DNA of 64,000 bases, taken from positions 1 to 64,000 of the forward strand of contig NZ_FNEG01000009.1 in assembly GCF_900100075.1 (NCBI RefSeq), given 5' to 3'. Shown piece by piece: positions 17,138 through 24,917 of the stretch (position 1 is its first letter; the number at the start of each line of letters is the position of its first letter). Both the position numbers and the translations under genes were made by a program. The notes under the pieces are model-generated. The model was not told the DNA's origin. It did not search any database and saw only the letters and a program-made list of their open reading frames with translations. The DNA is from Chryseobacterium jejuense. GTDB taxonomy: Bacteria; Bacteroidota; Bacteroidia; Flavobacteriales; Weeksellaceae.

Positions 17138-17153
17138 TTTATTTTTTTATAAA

Positions 17154-17229
17154 AACCAAGCAATGTATTGTAAGAGTAATTAGTTTCAATTGGAAGTTGA
17201 TGATGAAACTCTTACGGACGGCATTGGTT
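17154..17229 (-). ncRNA. Y RNA-like 7: stem only, with terminator
   Basis: AACCAA pairs with TTGGTT and GTAAGAG with CTCTTAC; between them the bulged U, GC/GC and CGU signature. The loop carries ACTTC and a TTTCA/TGAAA helix but no tRNA module. A T tail follows (17141-17155). Confidence 0.75.
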
Positions 17230-17236
17230 TGTTTTA

Positions 17237-17302
17237 CCGGGTAATTAGACGAAAGGCTATGTCAGTTTGGAATCGAAGTAGGCCTTTCTTACGACACCGA
17301 TA
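17237..17302 (-). ncRNA. Y RNA-like 6: minimal stem with T-loop-like loop
   Basis: CGG/CCG and GAAAGGC/GCCTTTC with the bulged U and GU/AC variant. The loop reads CTACTTCGATTCC, which contains the conserved UACUUCG and a T-loop-like TTCGATTCC. First RNA behind the promoter at 17315-17351; Y7 follows 7 bp later on the same transcript. Confidence 0.75.
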
Positions 17303-17314
17303 TTATTAACACTG

Positions 17315-17351
17315 CAAAATTATATGCTAAGTACGCATTCTTTTTACGTAG
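17315..17351 (-). promoter_or_regulatory. Ro-regulon promoter of Y6/Y7
   Basis: CTACGTAAAAAGAATGCG (17334-17351), 11 bp, then -7 box TAATTTTG (17315-17322). Transcription should start within a few bases of the Y6 stem. Confidence 0.82.
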
Positions 17352-17359
17352 TTGAATTT

Positions 17360-17893
17360 TTAATAGGAAAATAATAAAGATATCAATTCTAAAAGCTTCA
17401 CAATTCCTAAAATAGGAAGCGCTATAACAAATCCTACTAATAGGCATAAACCTACTGTTGTTAAAAAGCTTTGGTTGTTTTTAGGTATAGAATAATTTCC
17501 TTTCGCTCTGGTTTTAGGTTTAAAATCAGGAATATGCTTTGTCTTCTTTAAGCTATCCTGCTCCAATTCCGTCAAAACTTTCCTAGCATACTCATTAAGC
17601 TGTGCTTTATTTCCTCTGAAGACAACATCTTTTAAAATAGCGTTTCCGGAATTGCTCAATGTTTTTCTATACAATTCAACGGCTATTTTCATTTCTTTAT
17701 TTTCATGTTCAGACAACATCCAGAATTTTCCGGCTTCATCCAGAAAACCTGCATCATAATAAATCTGCCCTAATTTCTTTCTCAAGGAAAGATCATCTGG
17801 AAACTGATTGATTAAGTTTCTTAATCTGTCACAAGCTTTCTTCTTTTTCCCTTCCTTCAGATCCTGTTCTACTTTATCAAACAGATTTCTCAT
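17360..17893 (-). CDS. DUF6584-like protein: helical repeat plus membrane anchor
   Basis: 177 residues. A TPR-like helical N-terminal region (EGKKKKACDRLRNLINQFPDDLSLRKKLGQIYYDAGFLDEA, residues ~14-54) is followed by a polar linker and one C-terminal transmembrane segment (about residues 143-171). Similar small proteins are called DUF6584; function unknown. It starts 12 bp after the hypothetical gene upstream ends, and Y6 lies immediately downstream. Confidence 0.72.
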   Translation of the reverse strand: MRNLFDKVEQDLKEGKKKKACDRLRNLINQFPDDLSLRKKLGQIYYDAGFLDEAGKFWMLSEHENKEMKIAVELYRKTLSNSGNAILKDVVFRGNKAQLNEYARKVLTELEQDSLKKTKHIPDFKPKTRAKGNYSIPKNNQSFLTTVGLCLLVGFVIALPILGIVKLLELISLLFSY

Positions 17894-17905
17894 GGGTTTA
17901 TATTT

Positions 17906-18583
17906 TTATTTAATGCCGGACATGAAGGCTGAAATTCTTTCGGCATTGTCAATATTCATTTTTTTCAAAATATCTGAAATTCTATTTTTAAAATGAATTT
18001 GGTGGTATATCACTTTGTCTAATTCATCTTTAAATTCTGATTCTTCAATATCAAATTTTGTTTTCACATCTTTCACATCATTAATATTGGCTTCTGTATA
18101 ATCTGAAAAACTAATCATTCCGTTTTCTCTTTTATAGAAAACCCAGGGATGCCCTATCCATATTTCTGCCCATCCGAAAGATCTATTATCTATAACTTTC
18201 TCCCAGTTTTCTATATTCTCCAGATCTCCGCAACAGCTTGGCAGAATAAGAACCTCATCATCTTTTTTTAATACAATTCCGCCATCAAAAGAGAGTACAA
18301 ATCCTCTTTCATCGGGATCATCAAATTCCACTTCGGTGAGTTTTGCAACCACAATAGTTTCTAGGCTCTCATCATCAATGTTTTCAATATTGACAAGGTT
18401 GGAACCTTTTTGAATTTCATTAAAATTGAGGGTAAGGCGAGAAGCTGTCTCTGTAAATTTCAAAAAGTATTCTTCAGGATCCGGATAATCAGTAATTTCC
18501 GGTAGTTCAAAGTCTTCTTTGGAATATTTTAAAGGATTAATTTCAATTGTGTTAATAAGCTCTATCATACTGTATCTCTTCAT
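17906..18583 (-). CDS. Hypothetical protein near Ro60
   Basis: 225 residues, acidic, soluble. The middle contains VLILPSCCGDLENIENW and WAEIWIGHPWVFYKRENG followed by SFSDYTEA, a pattern reminiscent of SMI1/KNR4-like (SUKH) immunity proteins but not firm enough to assign. Precedes the DUF6584-like gene with 12 bp spacing. The Ro60 gene is 163 bp upstream, separated by a dispersed repeat. Confidence 0.68.
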   Translation of the reverse strand: MKRYSMIELINTIEINPLKYSKEDFELPEITDYPDPEEYFLKFTETASRLTLNFNEIQKGSNLVNIENIDDESLETIVVAKLTEVEFDDPDERGFVLSFDGGIVLKKDDEVLILPSCCGDLENIENWEKVIDNRSFGWAEIWIGHPWVFYKRENGMISFSDYTEANINDVKDVKTKFDIEESEFKDELDKVIYHQIHFKNRISDILKKMNIDNAERISAFMSGIK

Positions 18584-18593
18584 TTACTAGCCC

Positions 18594-18672
18594 CGATTGC
18601 AGCGACATCCTTTTTCTGAATTGCCCTAAACCAGGCGAAAAAGATATAGCGGAAAGCGGGAATAAGCTCCTA
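18594..18672. repeat. Dispersed 'tagccccgat' element
   Basis: TAGCCCCGATTGCAGCGACA followed by a stretch ending GGAAAGCGGGAATAAGCTCC. From memory, similar stretches recur in Chryseobacterium intergenic regions; a partial relative (ACTAGCCCCACAATAG) lies at about 61515 here. Confidence 0.5.
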
Positions 18673-18745
18673 AATATACTAATGATTTATAAGATCCTGT
18701 TGTTAATACCAATGAACTTTACATTTCAATAGAAAGCAGTGCCTT

Positions 18746-20263
18746 TTACAGCACTACTTTTTGAATTATTTCTATGGCTGATTTCTGATCTTCCAACGCA
18801 TTCAATACATCGAAAATCTTGTCTGACCAACCTGCAATGAGGTATACATCATTTCTTTTGACATCGATAGGCTGTCTGCCATAACCCGCCAAATCAAAAA
18901 TATAAAGTTTCGCATCTGGTGCTATCCTCTTATATTTATTCCAAGTACCTTCAAAAGAGTTTCCTCTTCCGCTGGTATCGTACAGCTGAGTATCTGTAAA
19001 CAACATTACTTTATCTACCATTTCTTTTCTTTTGATAAGGTCTTCAATCACCAGATATCCATTGGTAGAATAGCCTACTTCTCCTTCGCGCTTGTAGAAT
19101 GCATCTACATTGTTCAAAATACCTTGTTTTGGCATCGGAACGCGCAACCATCGGTCACCAAAAATTCCTGTAACTACATTTTGACATTTTGACTGTAGAA
19201 TCATAGACATCAGCAAACCGATATCATACAACAAGATCTTACTCTTAGGAGAAACCGATTTCTGCATGGAACCTGAAACATCCGCTGCAATCACTACCGA
19301 AGTATTGAAACCGAAACCTTTGATGTTTTGAGCACTTGCCACTAAGGCTTCTTCCAATGCACTCCAAACGGAAGACAGATAAGGGGAATCAAGTTTTTTT
19401 AATTCTCTGTATGCTGCCAGAAAACGGAATGGCAATTGTTTTGAGTTTCGAACGGCTCTTTCATCAGACAGATAACTACACACTTTGCTCATAGCCTCAG
19501 GAGAAACTCCTGCTTCAAGAATGTTTCTCAGGTTTCTCAAGGTGGCCATATAGCCTAATTTATTACTGAAGATCAGTTCTTCCCATTTATTTTTGAAAGC
19601 CAGCTTCTTTTCTGCTTCATCAGCAAATTTTTTCTGACCCAATACTGAAAGTTCTACTTCCCACGTATAAGGGGTATCTAAAATATCATATACAATTTTG
19701 TTGAAAATGGTCTGCTGATTTTCATCCTTTGCTTTTGGGTGAACCAGAAACAAGGCATCTTTAAAGGTTACTTCTCCTTTTCTGTTATATTTTGCGAATT
19801 GGTATTCATCAAATTTATTGAAAGATTTCACCAGACCTTTCTGAATCTGTTTTGATAATCTGTTCAGTTTTTTGGTTTCTGTTCTTTCATTCGCAAGCTG
19901 GTAATATGCTAACAGTTCCGTGATTTCATCAGCTCTCTGAATAACACCATCTACCGTTTTGCTCACCAGATCATTACCAGAAGCTTCCTTCGCCAATTCT
20001 GTAGCTAAAACCAATGGAATGGAACGCAAATACATATCTTTTCTTGCATATACCGCAAGCTTGGCCACAAATTCTGGATCGTTTTTCTGAATCAGAGACT
20101 GAATTCGCTCTAATCTGTCATTTCCTTTTTCATAAGTAATGTCTGACAGTCCTGTTGTAACCACAGCACTGTACAATTCTTCTGCAGGTGTCATCACATA
20201 TGCTTTTGCACCTTCGTGGTTGGTTACCACTATTTTCTCTTTTTTTAGAAAGTTAAATTTCAT
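18746..20263 (-). CDS. rsr: Ro60 orthologue (TROVE domain protein)
   Basis: 505 residues. The N-terminal ~320 residues are the HEAT-repeat TROVE ring (VKFVAKLAVYARKDMYLR-type segment at 66-80 and KLGYMATLRNLRNILEAGV at 235-253). The C-terminal domain is a von Willebrand A fold with an intact MIDAS: DVSGS at 328-332, T400 in GYSTN and D424 in LFTDTQ. Ro60 proteins bind misfolded RNAs in the ring and Y RNAs on the outside, and in bacteria tether exonucleases such as PNPase. The adjacent Y-like RNAs and shared promoter motif fit this role. Confidence 0.95.
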   Translation of the reverse strand: MKFNFLKKEKIVVTNHEGAKAYVMTPAEELYSAVVTTGLSDITYEKGNDRLERIQSLIQKNDPEFVAKLAVYARKDMYLRSIPLVLATELAKEASGNDLVSKTVDGVIQRADEITELLAYYQLANERTETKKLNRLSKQIQKGLVKSFNKFDEYQFAKYNRKGEVTFKDALFLVHPKAKDENQQTIFNKIVYDILDTPYTWEVELSVLGQKKFADEAEKKLAFKNKWEELIFSNKLGYMATLRNLRNILEAGVSPEAMSKVCSYLSDERAVRNSKQLPFRFLAAYRELKKLDSPYLSSVWSALEEALVASAQNIKGFGFNTSVVIAADVSGSMQKSVSPKSKILLYDIGLLMSMILQSKCQNVVTGIFGDRWLRVPMPKQGILNNVDAFYKREGEVGYSTNGYLVIEDLIKRKEMVDKVMLFTDTQLYDTSGRGNSFEGTWNKYKRIAPDAKLYIFDLAGYGRQPIDVKRNDVYLIAGWSDKIFDVLNALEDQKSAIEIIQKVVL

Positions 20264-20324
20264 GAGTTACTGTTTCTAATGTTAAACATAGGAGGAGTTA
20301 CTACTTCCTCTCTGATTTCTGATG

Positions 20325-20361
20325 CAAAGTAAAAACAGCATTGCGCAATCTTTTTGCGTAG
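20325..20361 (-). promoter_or_regulatory. Ro-regulon promoter of the Ro60 gene
   Basis: CTACGCAAAAAGATTGCG (20344-20361), 11 bp, then TTACTTTG (20325-20332, 7 of 8 matches to the usual box). About 60 bp of leader precedes the start codon; it contains AGGAGG-like runs. Confidence 0.82.
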
Positions 20362-20594
20362 ATTGTTTTTTTGAAAAAAAATGTTTTTTTAATTCAAATT
20401 GATTGAGAAAAGATATTAAGGTTCATGCAAATTTTGCTGATGACGCAGATTCTTTTGATGGTTATTTTAGGTTTTGGCTAAAGCCAATGGAATTTGATTC
20501 TTTTATTTATTGGCCGGCCGGGCTAAAGCCCGCCCCTATTGATGTTGATATCCTGATGGATATACAAGAAGAAAAATGGTTGTTTAACGACAAG
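20362..20594. repeat. Intergenic region with REP-like hairpin repeat
   Basis: TTTTGGCTAAAGCCAA (about 20471) and GGGCTAAAGCCCGCC (about 20519) form adjacent hairpins. The same two hairpins recur at 61248-61310. No gene is supported; the open frame that crosses this stretch starts well upstream of the VOC domain. Confidence 0.6.
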
Positions 20595-20634
20595 ATCTTT
20601 TATCTTTTATCTTTTATCTTTTATCTTTTATCTA
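20595..20634. repeat. Tandem heptamer TTTTATC
   Basis: Five to six back-to-back copies of TTTTATC about 95 bp upstream of the VOC gene. A 7-bp unit can change copy number by slippage and could alter promoter spacing. Confidence 0.8.
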
Positions 20635-20726
20635 ATCCTTCTATCATTCATTTTCATGAAAGAAATCGGTATTATCAGGCTTTTCAACAAGTGTTTTCTA
20701 GCTTTGTGTACATTAAAATTAAAACT

Positions 20727-21173
20727 ATGATTAAAGGATTATATGAGACCCATGTTCAGGTAAGTGATTTGGAAAATGCTATCCAGTTTTATACAGAAGT
20801 TTTGGGATTGAGATTGGCCCATAGAGATGGAACAAGACCTATAGCATTCATGTGGATTGGGGAAGAAAAGGAGTTTATGCTTGGATTATGGGAGCAGAAA
20901 GAAAATCTTCAGACCAGACATTTTGCCTTTACGAGCACGAAAGAAGATATTTTGAATTATTCTGTGAAGTTTTTAGAGAACAAAAATTTAAAGCCTTACA
21001 ATTTTATGAAAAACGGAAGTGTAGAGCCTATGGTATTTGCATGGATGCCTGCACTGGCCATTTATTTTAATGACCCGGATGGTAATCAGCTGGAGTTTAT
21101 TTCTATTCTGGAAGGGGATGGAAAACCTGAACTAGGTGTTCTTTCTTATGAAGAATGGATGAATCTTGCATAA
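20727..21173 (+). CDS. VOC-family (glyoxalase/dioxygenase fold) protein
   Basis: 148 residues starting MIKGLYETHVQVSDLENA; the in-frame extension upstream runs through repeats and is rejected. Two beta-alpha-beta-beta-beta units are visible (HVQVSDLENAIQFYTEVLGL and IYFNDPDGNQLEFI). Metal ligands are plausible at His, Glu and Glu. Substrate unknown. Followed 8 bp later by an AraC regulator and then an MFS exporter; the three likely act in one pathway. Confidence 0.85.
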   Translation: MIKGLYETHVQVSDLENAIQFYTEVLGLRLAHRDGTRPIAFMWIGEEKEFMLGLWEQKENLQTRHFAFTSTKEDILNYSVKFLENKNLKPYNFMKNGSVEPMVFAWMPALAIYFNDPDGNQLEFISILEGDGKPELGVLSYEEWMNLA

Positions 21174-21181
21174 AACTCAAG

Positions 21182-21991
21182 ATGAATTCTGAAATCCTTT
21201 ACACACAAGATACCAGTTATTTTCTGGCTGAAGTTCCGCAAAAGAACAATTACTACATTATTTTACTGTGTCTGAAAGGAAATATTTTGATCAAAATCGG
21301 GCATCACAGTTTTGAGCTGGGCCCGAATATGATTTCTATCCTTTCTCCCGGCAAAATCTTTTCTACAGAAAAACCTACGGCCGATCTGGAAGTGATTCAA
21401 CTGCACTTTGAACAATCATTTCTCAACAAATCTTTTGTACGGGAAGAAATTGTTAATCAACTGCTGGAGCTGAACGCTGATTATCCTCCTGTTTATTTTT
21501 TAGAGGACTCTTTTTCGCGTGTTCAGGAAAAATTCAAATCTGTTGGGAATGAACTGATGATGCAATCAGCTTATCATTTGGATGTTGTACGCTTGATTAC
21601 GATGGAGATATTATATGAGTATAACAGAGCCTGTGAATTTTGTTTGTTAGGTTTTAAAAAGAATATGAACCGCAATTATCAGCTTACTTATGAATTCAAA
21701 AAGCTGGTAGATAAACATTTTACAGATTGGAAAGCTGTTGCAGATTATTCTTCTTTCTTAGGAATCAGTGCCAAACATCTGGCGGAAGTAGTCAGAGTTG
21801 AAACAGGAAACACAGCCTTACAGATTATTCATGAAAGGCTTTTATTGGAAAGTCAGTATTTACTAAAACACACTACTCATTCTATAAAGGAATGTGCTTA
21901 TAAATTAGGTTTTGGAAGTCCTTCCTACTTTACCCGTTTTTTTAAAAACAATACCGGTCTTAATCCGAATACTTATCGTTGCCAGCCGTAA
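21182..21991 (+). CDS. AraC-family transcriptional regulator
   Basis: 269 residues from MNSEILY. The N-terminal cupin-like sensor domain includes IKIGHHSFELGPNMISIL; the C-terminal double HTH is intact (AEVVRVETGNTALQIIHERL, then ECAYKLGFGSPSYFTRFFKN). It is 8 bp downstream of the VOC gene and about 80 bp upstream of the MFS gene, which it probably activates. Confidence 0.92.
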   Translation: MNSEILYTQDTSYFLAEVPQKNNYYIILLCLKGNILIKIGHHSFELGPNMISILSPGKIFSTEKPTADLEVIQLHFEQSFLNKSFVREEIVNQLLELNADYPPVYFLEDSFSRVQEKFKSVGNELMMQSAYHLDVVRLITMEILYEYNRACEFCLLGFKKNMNRNYQLTYEFKKLVDKHFTDWKAVADYSSFLGISAKHLAEVVRVETGNTALQIIHERLLLESQYLLKHTTHSIKECAYKLGFGSPSYFTRFFKNNTGLNPNTYRCQP

Positions 21992-22073
21992 AATGTGACA
22001 GATAAACCGCAGTTTTGATATTGTTACTCTTCATGTCTCTTATGAAATTTGCAGTCATCTATTTTACAATTAT

Positions 22074-23495
22074 ATGAAGAGTACAAACAATAAATCAACC
22101 TCGTTGGAAAATACCTCATGGTATGTCTTATTCTCCAATGGAAATGGAATAAAGGCCATCACATTAGCCTTAGGAGTTATGCTGCATGCTACGAATGTTT
22201 ATCTTGCAACAACGGTAATGCCATCTATTATAAAGGAAATTGGCGGATTAGAATATTACGCATGGAACACGACTCTATTTGTTGTAGCCTCCGTAATTGG
22301 TTCTGTTATTTCTGCAAACCGGATATCCAAATTAGGTCCCCGAAAGTCTTACCAGATTGCCATTATCGTTTTTTCTTTGGGAACTTTACTCTGCTCACTG
22401 GCCTCATCTATGTCTATCTTATTACTAGGACGCTTCGTACAAGGACTTGGAGGGGGATTACTATTTGCTTTGTCTTATGCGATGATCAGAATTGTATTTG
22501 AAGAAAATCTGTGGCCCCGTGCTATGGCTCTTGTTTCAGGGATGTGGGGCATAGCTGCTTTTTCAGGCCCTTTTATTGGAGGAATTTTTGCGGAACACCA
22601 TAAATGGAGATGGGCATTTGGTACTCTTTTAATCATCTGTCTTGCTATACTTATCATTGCATCAATCATTCTTCCTAATAAAAAAAGTGAAAGTGTAACT
22701 CCACCCGTTCCTGTTTTAAAGCTAACCATGCTTGTTCTGGCGTCTTTTTCTGTTTCTGCAGGAAGTATTTTTGAAAACAGCTGGATGAATATTACAGGAG
22801 TTATTATTGCTTTGTTTTTCTTGTATGTCGTAAAAGTCAGCGAAAACAAAAGTTCCGGAGTACGGCTTCTTCCTTCCGGATCTTATCAGCTTTCTTCTCC
22901 GTTGGGGAAAGTATATGCTGTAATGTCTCTTTTGACTATTGCCACATCTATTGAAATTTTTGTTCCTTATTTTGCTCAGGTCCTTAATGGTTTCTCTCCT
23001 ATTCAATCAGGATATCTTACCGTTCTTATTGCGATAGGCTGGACTCTTTCTTCTCTATTATTTTCCGGAATAAAACCTCATCTTTCACACAAATTAATTA
23101 TTACCGGATGTATTATTATGCTGATAGGCGTGGTTGGACTTACTCTAATTTCACTACCCATACATATAATACTTATTCCAAAGCTCGTTTTAAACTGCCT
23201 ATTTTTGTTGGGAATAGGTATAGGAATCGGAGCAGGATGGCCTCATCTTCTGACCAAAGTATTCTCTTTAGCTCCTAGAGGTGAAGAGGAACTGGCTTCA
23301 GCTTCAGTAACTACTGTACAGCTTATTGCTACGGCATTTGGAGCAGCACTTGCAGGATTGGTTTCAAACATTGGCGGCATCACTGTTCCTGGAGGTATTG
23401 AGGGTACACAAAATGCATCCTTAGTGTTATATGCTACATTTTCGCTGGCACCTTTGCTTGCTATTATTGTCCTGTTATCTGGAGGTAAAAAGTAG
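22074..23495 (+). CDS. MFS multidrug/solute exporter
   Basis: 473 residues with about 12-14 membrane segments. A signature MFS loop (GRFVQGLGGGLLFAL) and a basic inter-helix loop are present, with a central soluble stretch near residue 205. The profile is close to DHA-type drug exporters. It follows the AraC regulator, consistent with inducible export. Confidence 0.9.
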   Translation: MKSTNNKSTSLENTSWYVLFSNGNGIKAITLALGVMLHATNVYLATTVMPSIIKEIGGLEYYAWNTTLFVVASVIGSVISANRISKLGPRKSYQIAIIVFSLGTLLCSLASSMSILLLGRFVQGLGGGLLFALSYAMIRIVFEENLWPRAMALVSGMWGIAAFSGPFIGGIFAEHHKWRWAFGTLLIICLAILIIASIILPNKKSESVTPPVPVLKLTMLVLASFSVSAGSIFENSWMNITGVIIALFFLYVVKVSENKSSGVRLLPSGSYQLSSPLGKVYAVMSLLTIATSIEIFVPYFAQVLNGFSPIQSGYLTVLIAIGWTLSSLLFSGIKPHLSHKLIITGCIIMLIGVVGLTLISLPIHIILIPKLVLNCLFLLGIGIGIGAGWPHLLTKVFSLAPRGEEELASASVTTVQLIATAFGAALAGLVSNIGGITVPGGIEGTQNASLVLYATFSLAPLLAIIVLLSGGKK

Positions 23496-23526
23496 ATGCT
23501 TATTTAATTCTATTGTTATTCTAACG

Positions 23527-23559
23527 GATTCCGGCAAGCCCTTTGGGCTTGCCGGAATC
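23527..23559. terminator. Long hairpin between convergent genes
   Basis: GATTCCGGCAAGCCC pairs perfectly with GGGCTTGCCGGAATC around a TTT loop. There is no clear T run, but it is placed to separate the MFS and SWIM transcripts. Confidence 0.65.
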
Positions 23560-23563
23560 TATA

Positions 23564-24913
23564 TTAATGAACTAAATTCACTACTCTTTTCACTGCCAGA
23601 ACATGTTTACAAGGGCCTCTTTCACCTTGATATTTACTGAACCATTCACAAGTACAGCGTTCTTTATCTTCTTCAAGGATTACGGTATGGTGTACTCCAG
23701 TACCTTCTACCCTTGCTTCAGTTCTTTCTTTAGTGTTATTTAGAATCTCTACTTTTCCATCTTCAATCAACCTTTCAGCATTTTTCATGCGGGGATTTAA
23801 GCCTAAAATACGACTTAACTTAAAGGGTAATCTACGATAGAAGAATTCATTCTCATCAAGATCATACCCTAGTAATCCCATGGCTGCAAGTCTTCCTGTC
23901 AGATTCTCTGTTCTATTCAAACTAAGATTTTCTTCCAGTGCCAGAACTGTTGCATTAAATGACTGATTGGCATAAGCATATTTATCCAGGGCATCAATCC
24001 ATTCATCAGGAACCTCAGTGGTTAGACTATTCAATACAGCTCCTTCTCCGGAGAATCCACGCCAGCTTTCTCTTGATAAGGAAAAACTGAATCTTATATT
24101 TCCCATATACAACTGCCAGGTTGTAGATTTCATATTTGAGTGTGGAAAAACCTGCATGGAATCAATATATGGAAGCAGAGGTTCCAGCAAACGAAGCCTG
24201 TGAAGCCCACCAATACAAACTGCATCAGCAGATTTTACAGGGGAAAACATAGGCTTATTTCCTCTTACAATAAGGTAATAGTCTGATTTCACCACTCCTT
24301 TCGGCATTCCTCTAAACAGCTGCTGGGTCTGGATCTTATTAAAAGTATGCTGCTTTTCTGATTCGGACAAATAGATCTGAACTGTTCCGAGACCTTTAAT
24401 CCATTTTACAGGCAATGGAACTTTTCTTTCCACTACTTTTTTTTCTTCTTTGTAGAGCCCAACTTCTTTTTCCCCTATAGAAAGCATAATATTTTCGTTA
24501 GGACGAATACTTCCCAAAGCGGTTATCATAGGTTGATTAAAGTCTACATTAGTTGTTCCGCTCTCCAAAAATTCCCCGTTTAATCCATCCGGAAGAACGT
24601 CTACACGGGCATATACACCCGCACAGTGTGAAAAACCTTCGAAACGAAGCCTTTCATTTCCTGCAGTCACAATTGGATCTTTCAAAAGTGCCATCTGAAA
24701 TGGTGACAAATTGAAGCTTGACTTCACAATATTGGAAAGGGTAATCAGACAACGAGCTAATATAAAAGGCTGACCTACATTTCCCCAGAAAAAACAGGGA
24801 ACATCAGTCTTTTTCTGTATCTCACTGTATTGGGCAAGAAACAGTTCTTCAAGGGCATCTTTCTTTACAAAGGAGGATGACCTTGAATAATTATAAGTAA
24901 GCATATCTTCCAT
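23564..24913 (-). CDS. SWIM zinc-finger protein
   Basis: 449 residues. The C-terminus has a SWIM motif, CxCx(n)CxH: CTCEWFSKYQGERGPCKH (about residues 418-435), which binds zinc and is used for nucleic-acid or protein contacts. The body is not otherwise recognised. It starts 4 bp after the DUF6493-like gene ends. SWIM and DUF6493 genes occur as neighbours in other bacteria, often with AAA/vWA proteins, as here. Confidence 0.85.
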   Translation of the reverse strand: MEDMLTYNYSRSSSFVKKDALEELFLAQYSEIQKKTDVPCFFWGNVGQPFILARCLITLSNIVKSSFNLSPFQMALLKDPIVTAGNERLRFEGFSHCAGVYARVDVLPDGLNGEFLESGTTNVDFNQPMITALGSIRPNENIMLSIGEKEVGLYKEEKKVVERKVPLPVKWIKGLGTVQIYLSESEKQHTFNKIQTQQLFRGMPKGVVKSDYYLIVRGNKPMFSPVKSADAVCIGGLHRLRLLEPLLPYIDSMQVFPHSNMKSTTWQLYMGNIRFSFSLSRESWRGFSGEGAVLNSLTTEVPDEWIDALDKYAYANQSFNATVLALEENLSLNRTENLTGRLAAMGLLGYDLDENEFFYRRLPFKLSRILGLNPRMKNAERLIEDGKVEILNNTKERTEARVEGTGVHHTVILEEDKERCTCEWFSKYQGERGPCKHVLAVKRVVNLVH

Positions 24914-24917
24914 ATAT

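Noticed and set aside
20403..20726. 324-bp extension of the VOC gene.
   Set aside because: It runs through REP-like and heptamer repeats, and the VOC domain begins at the ATG at 20727.
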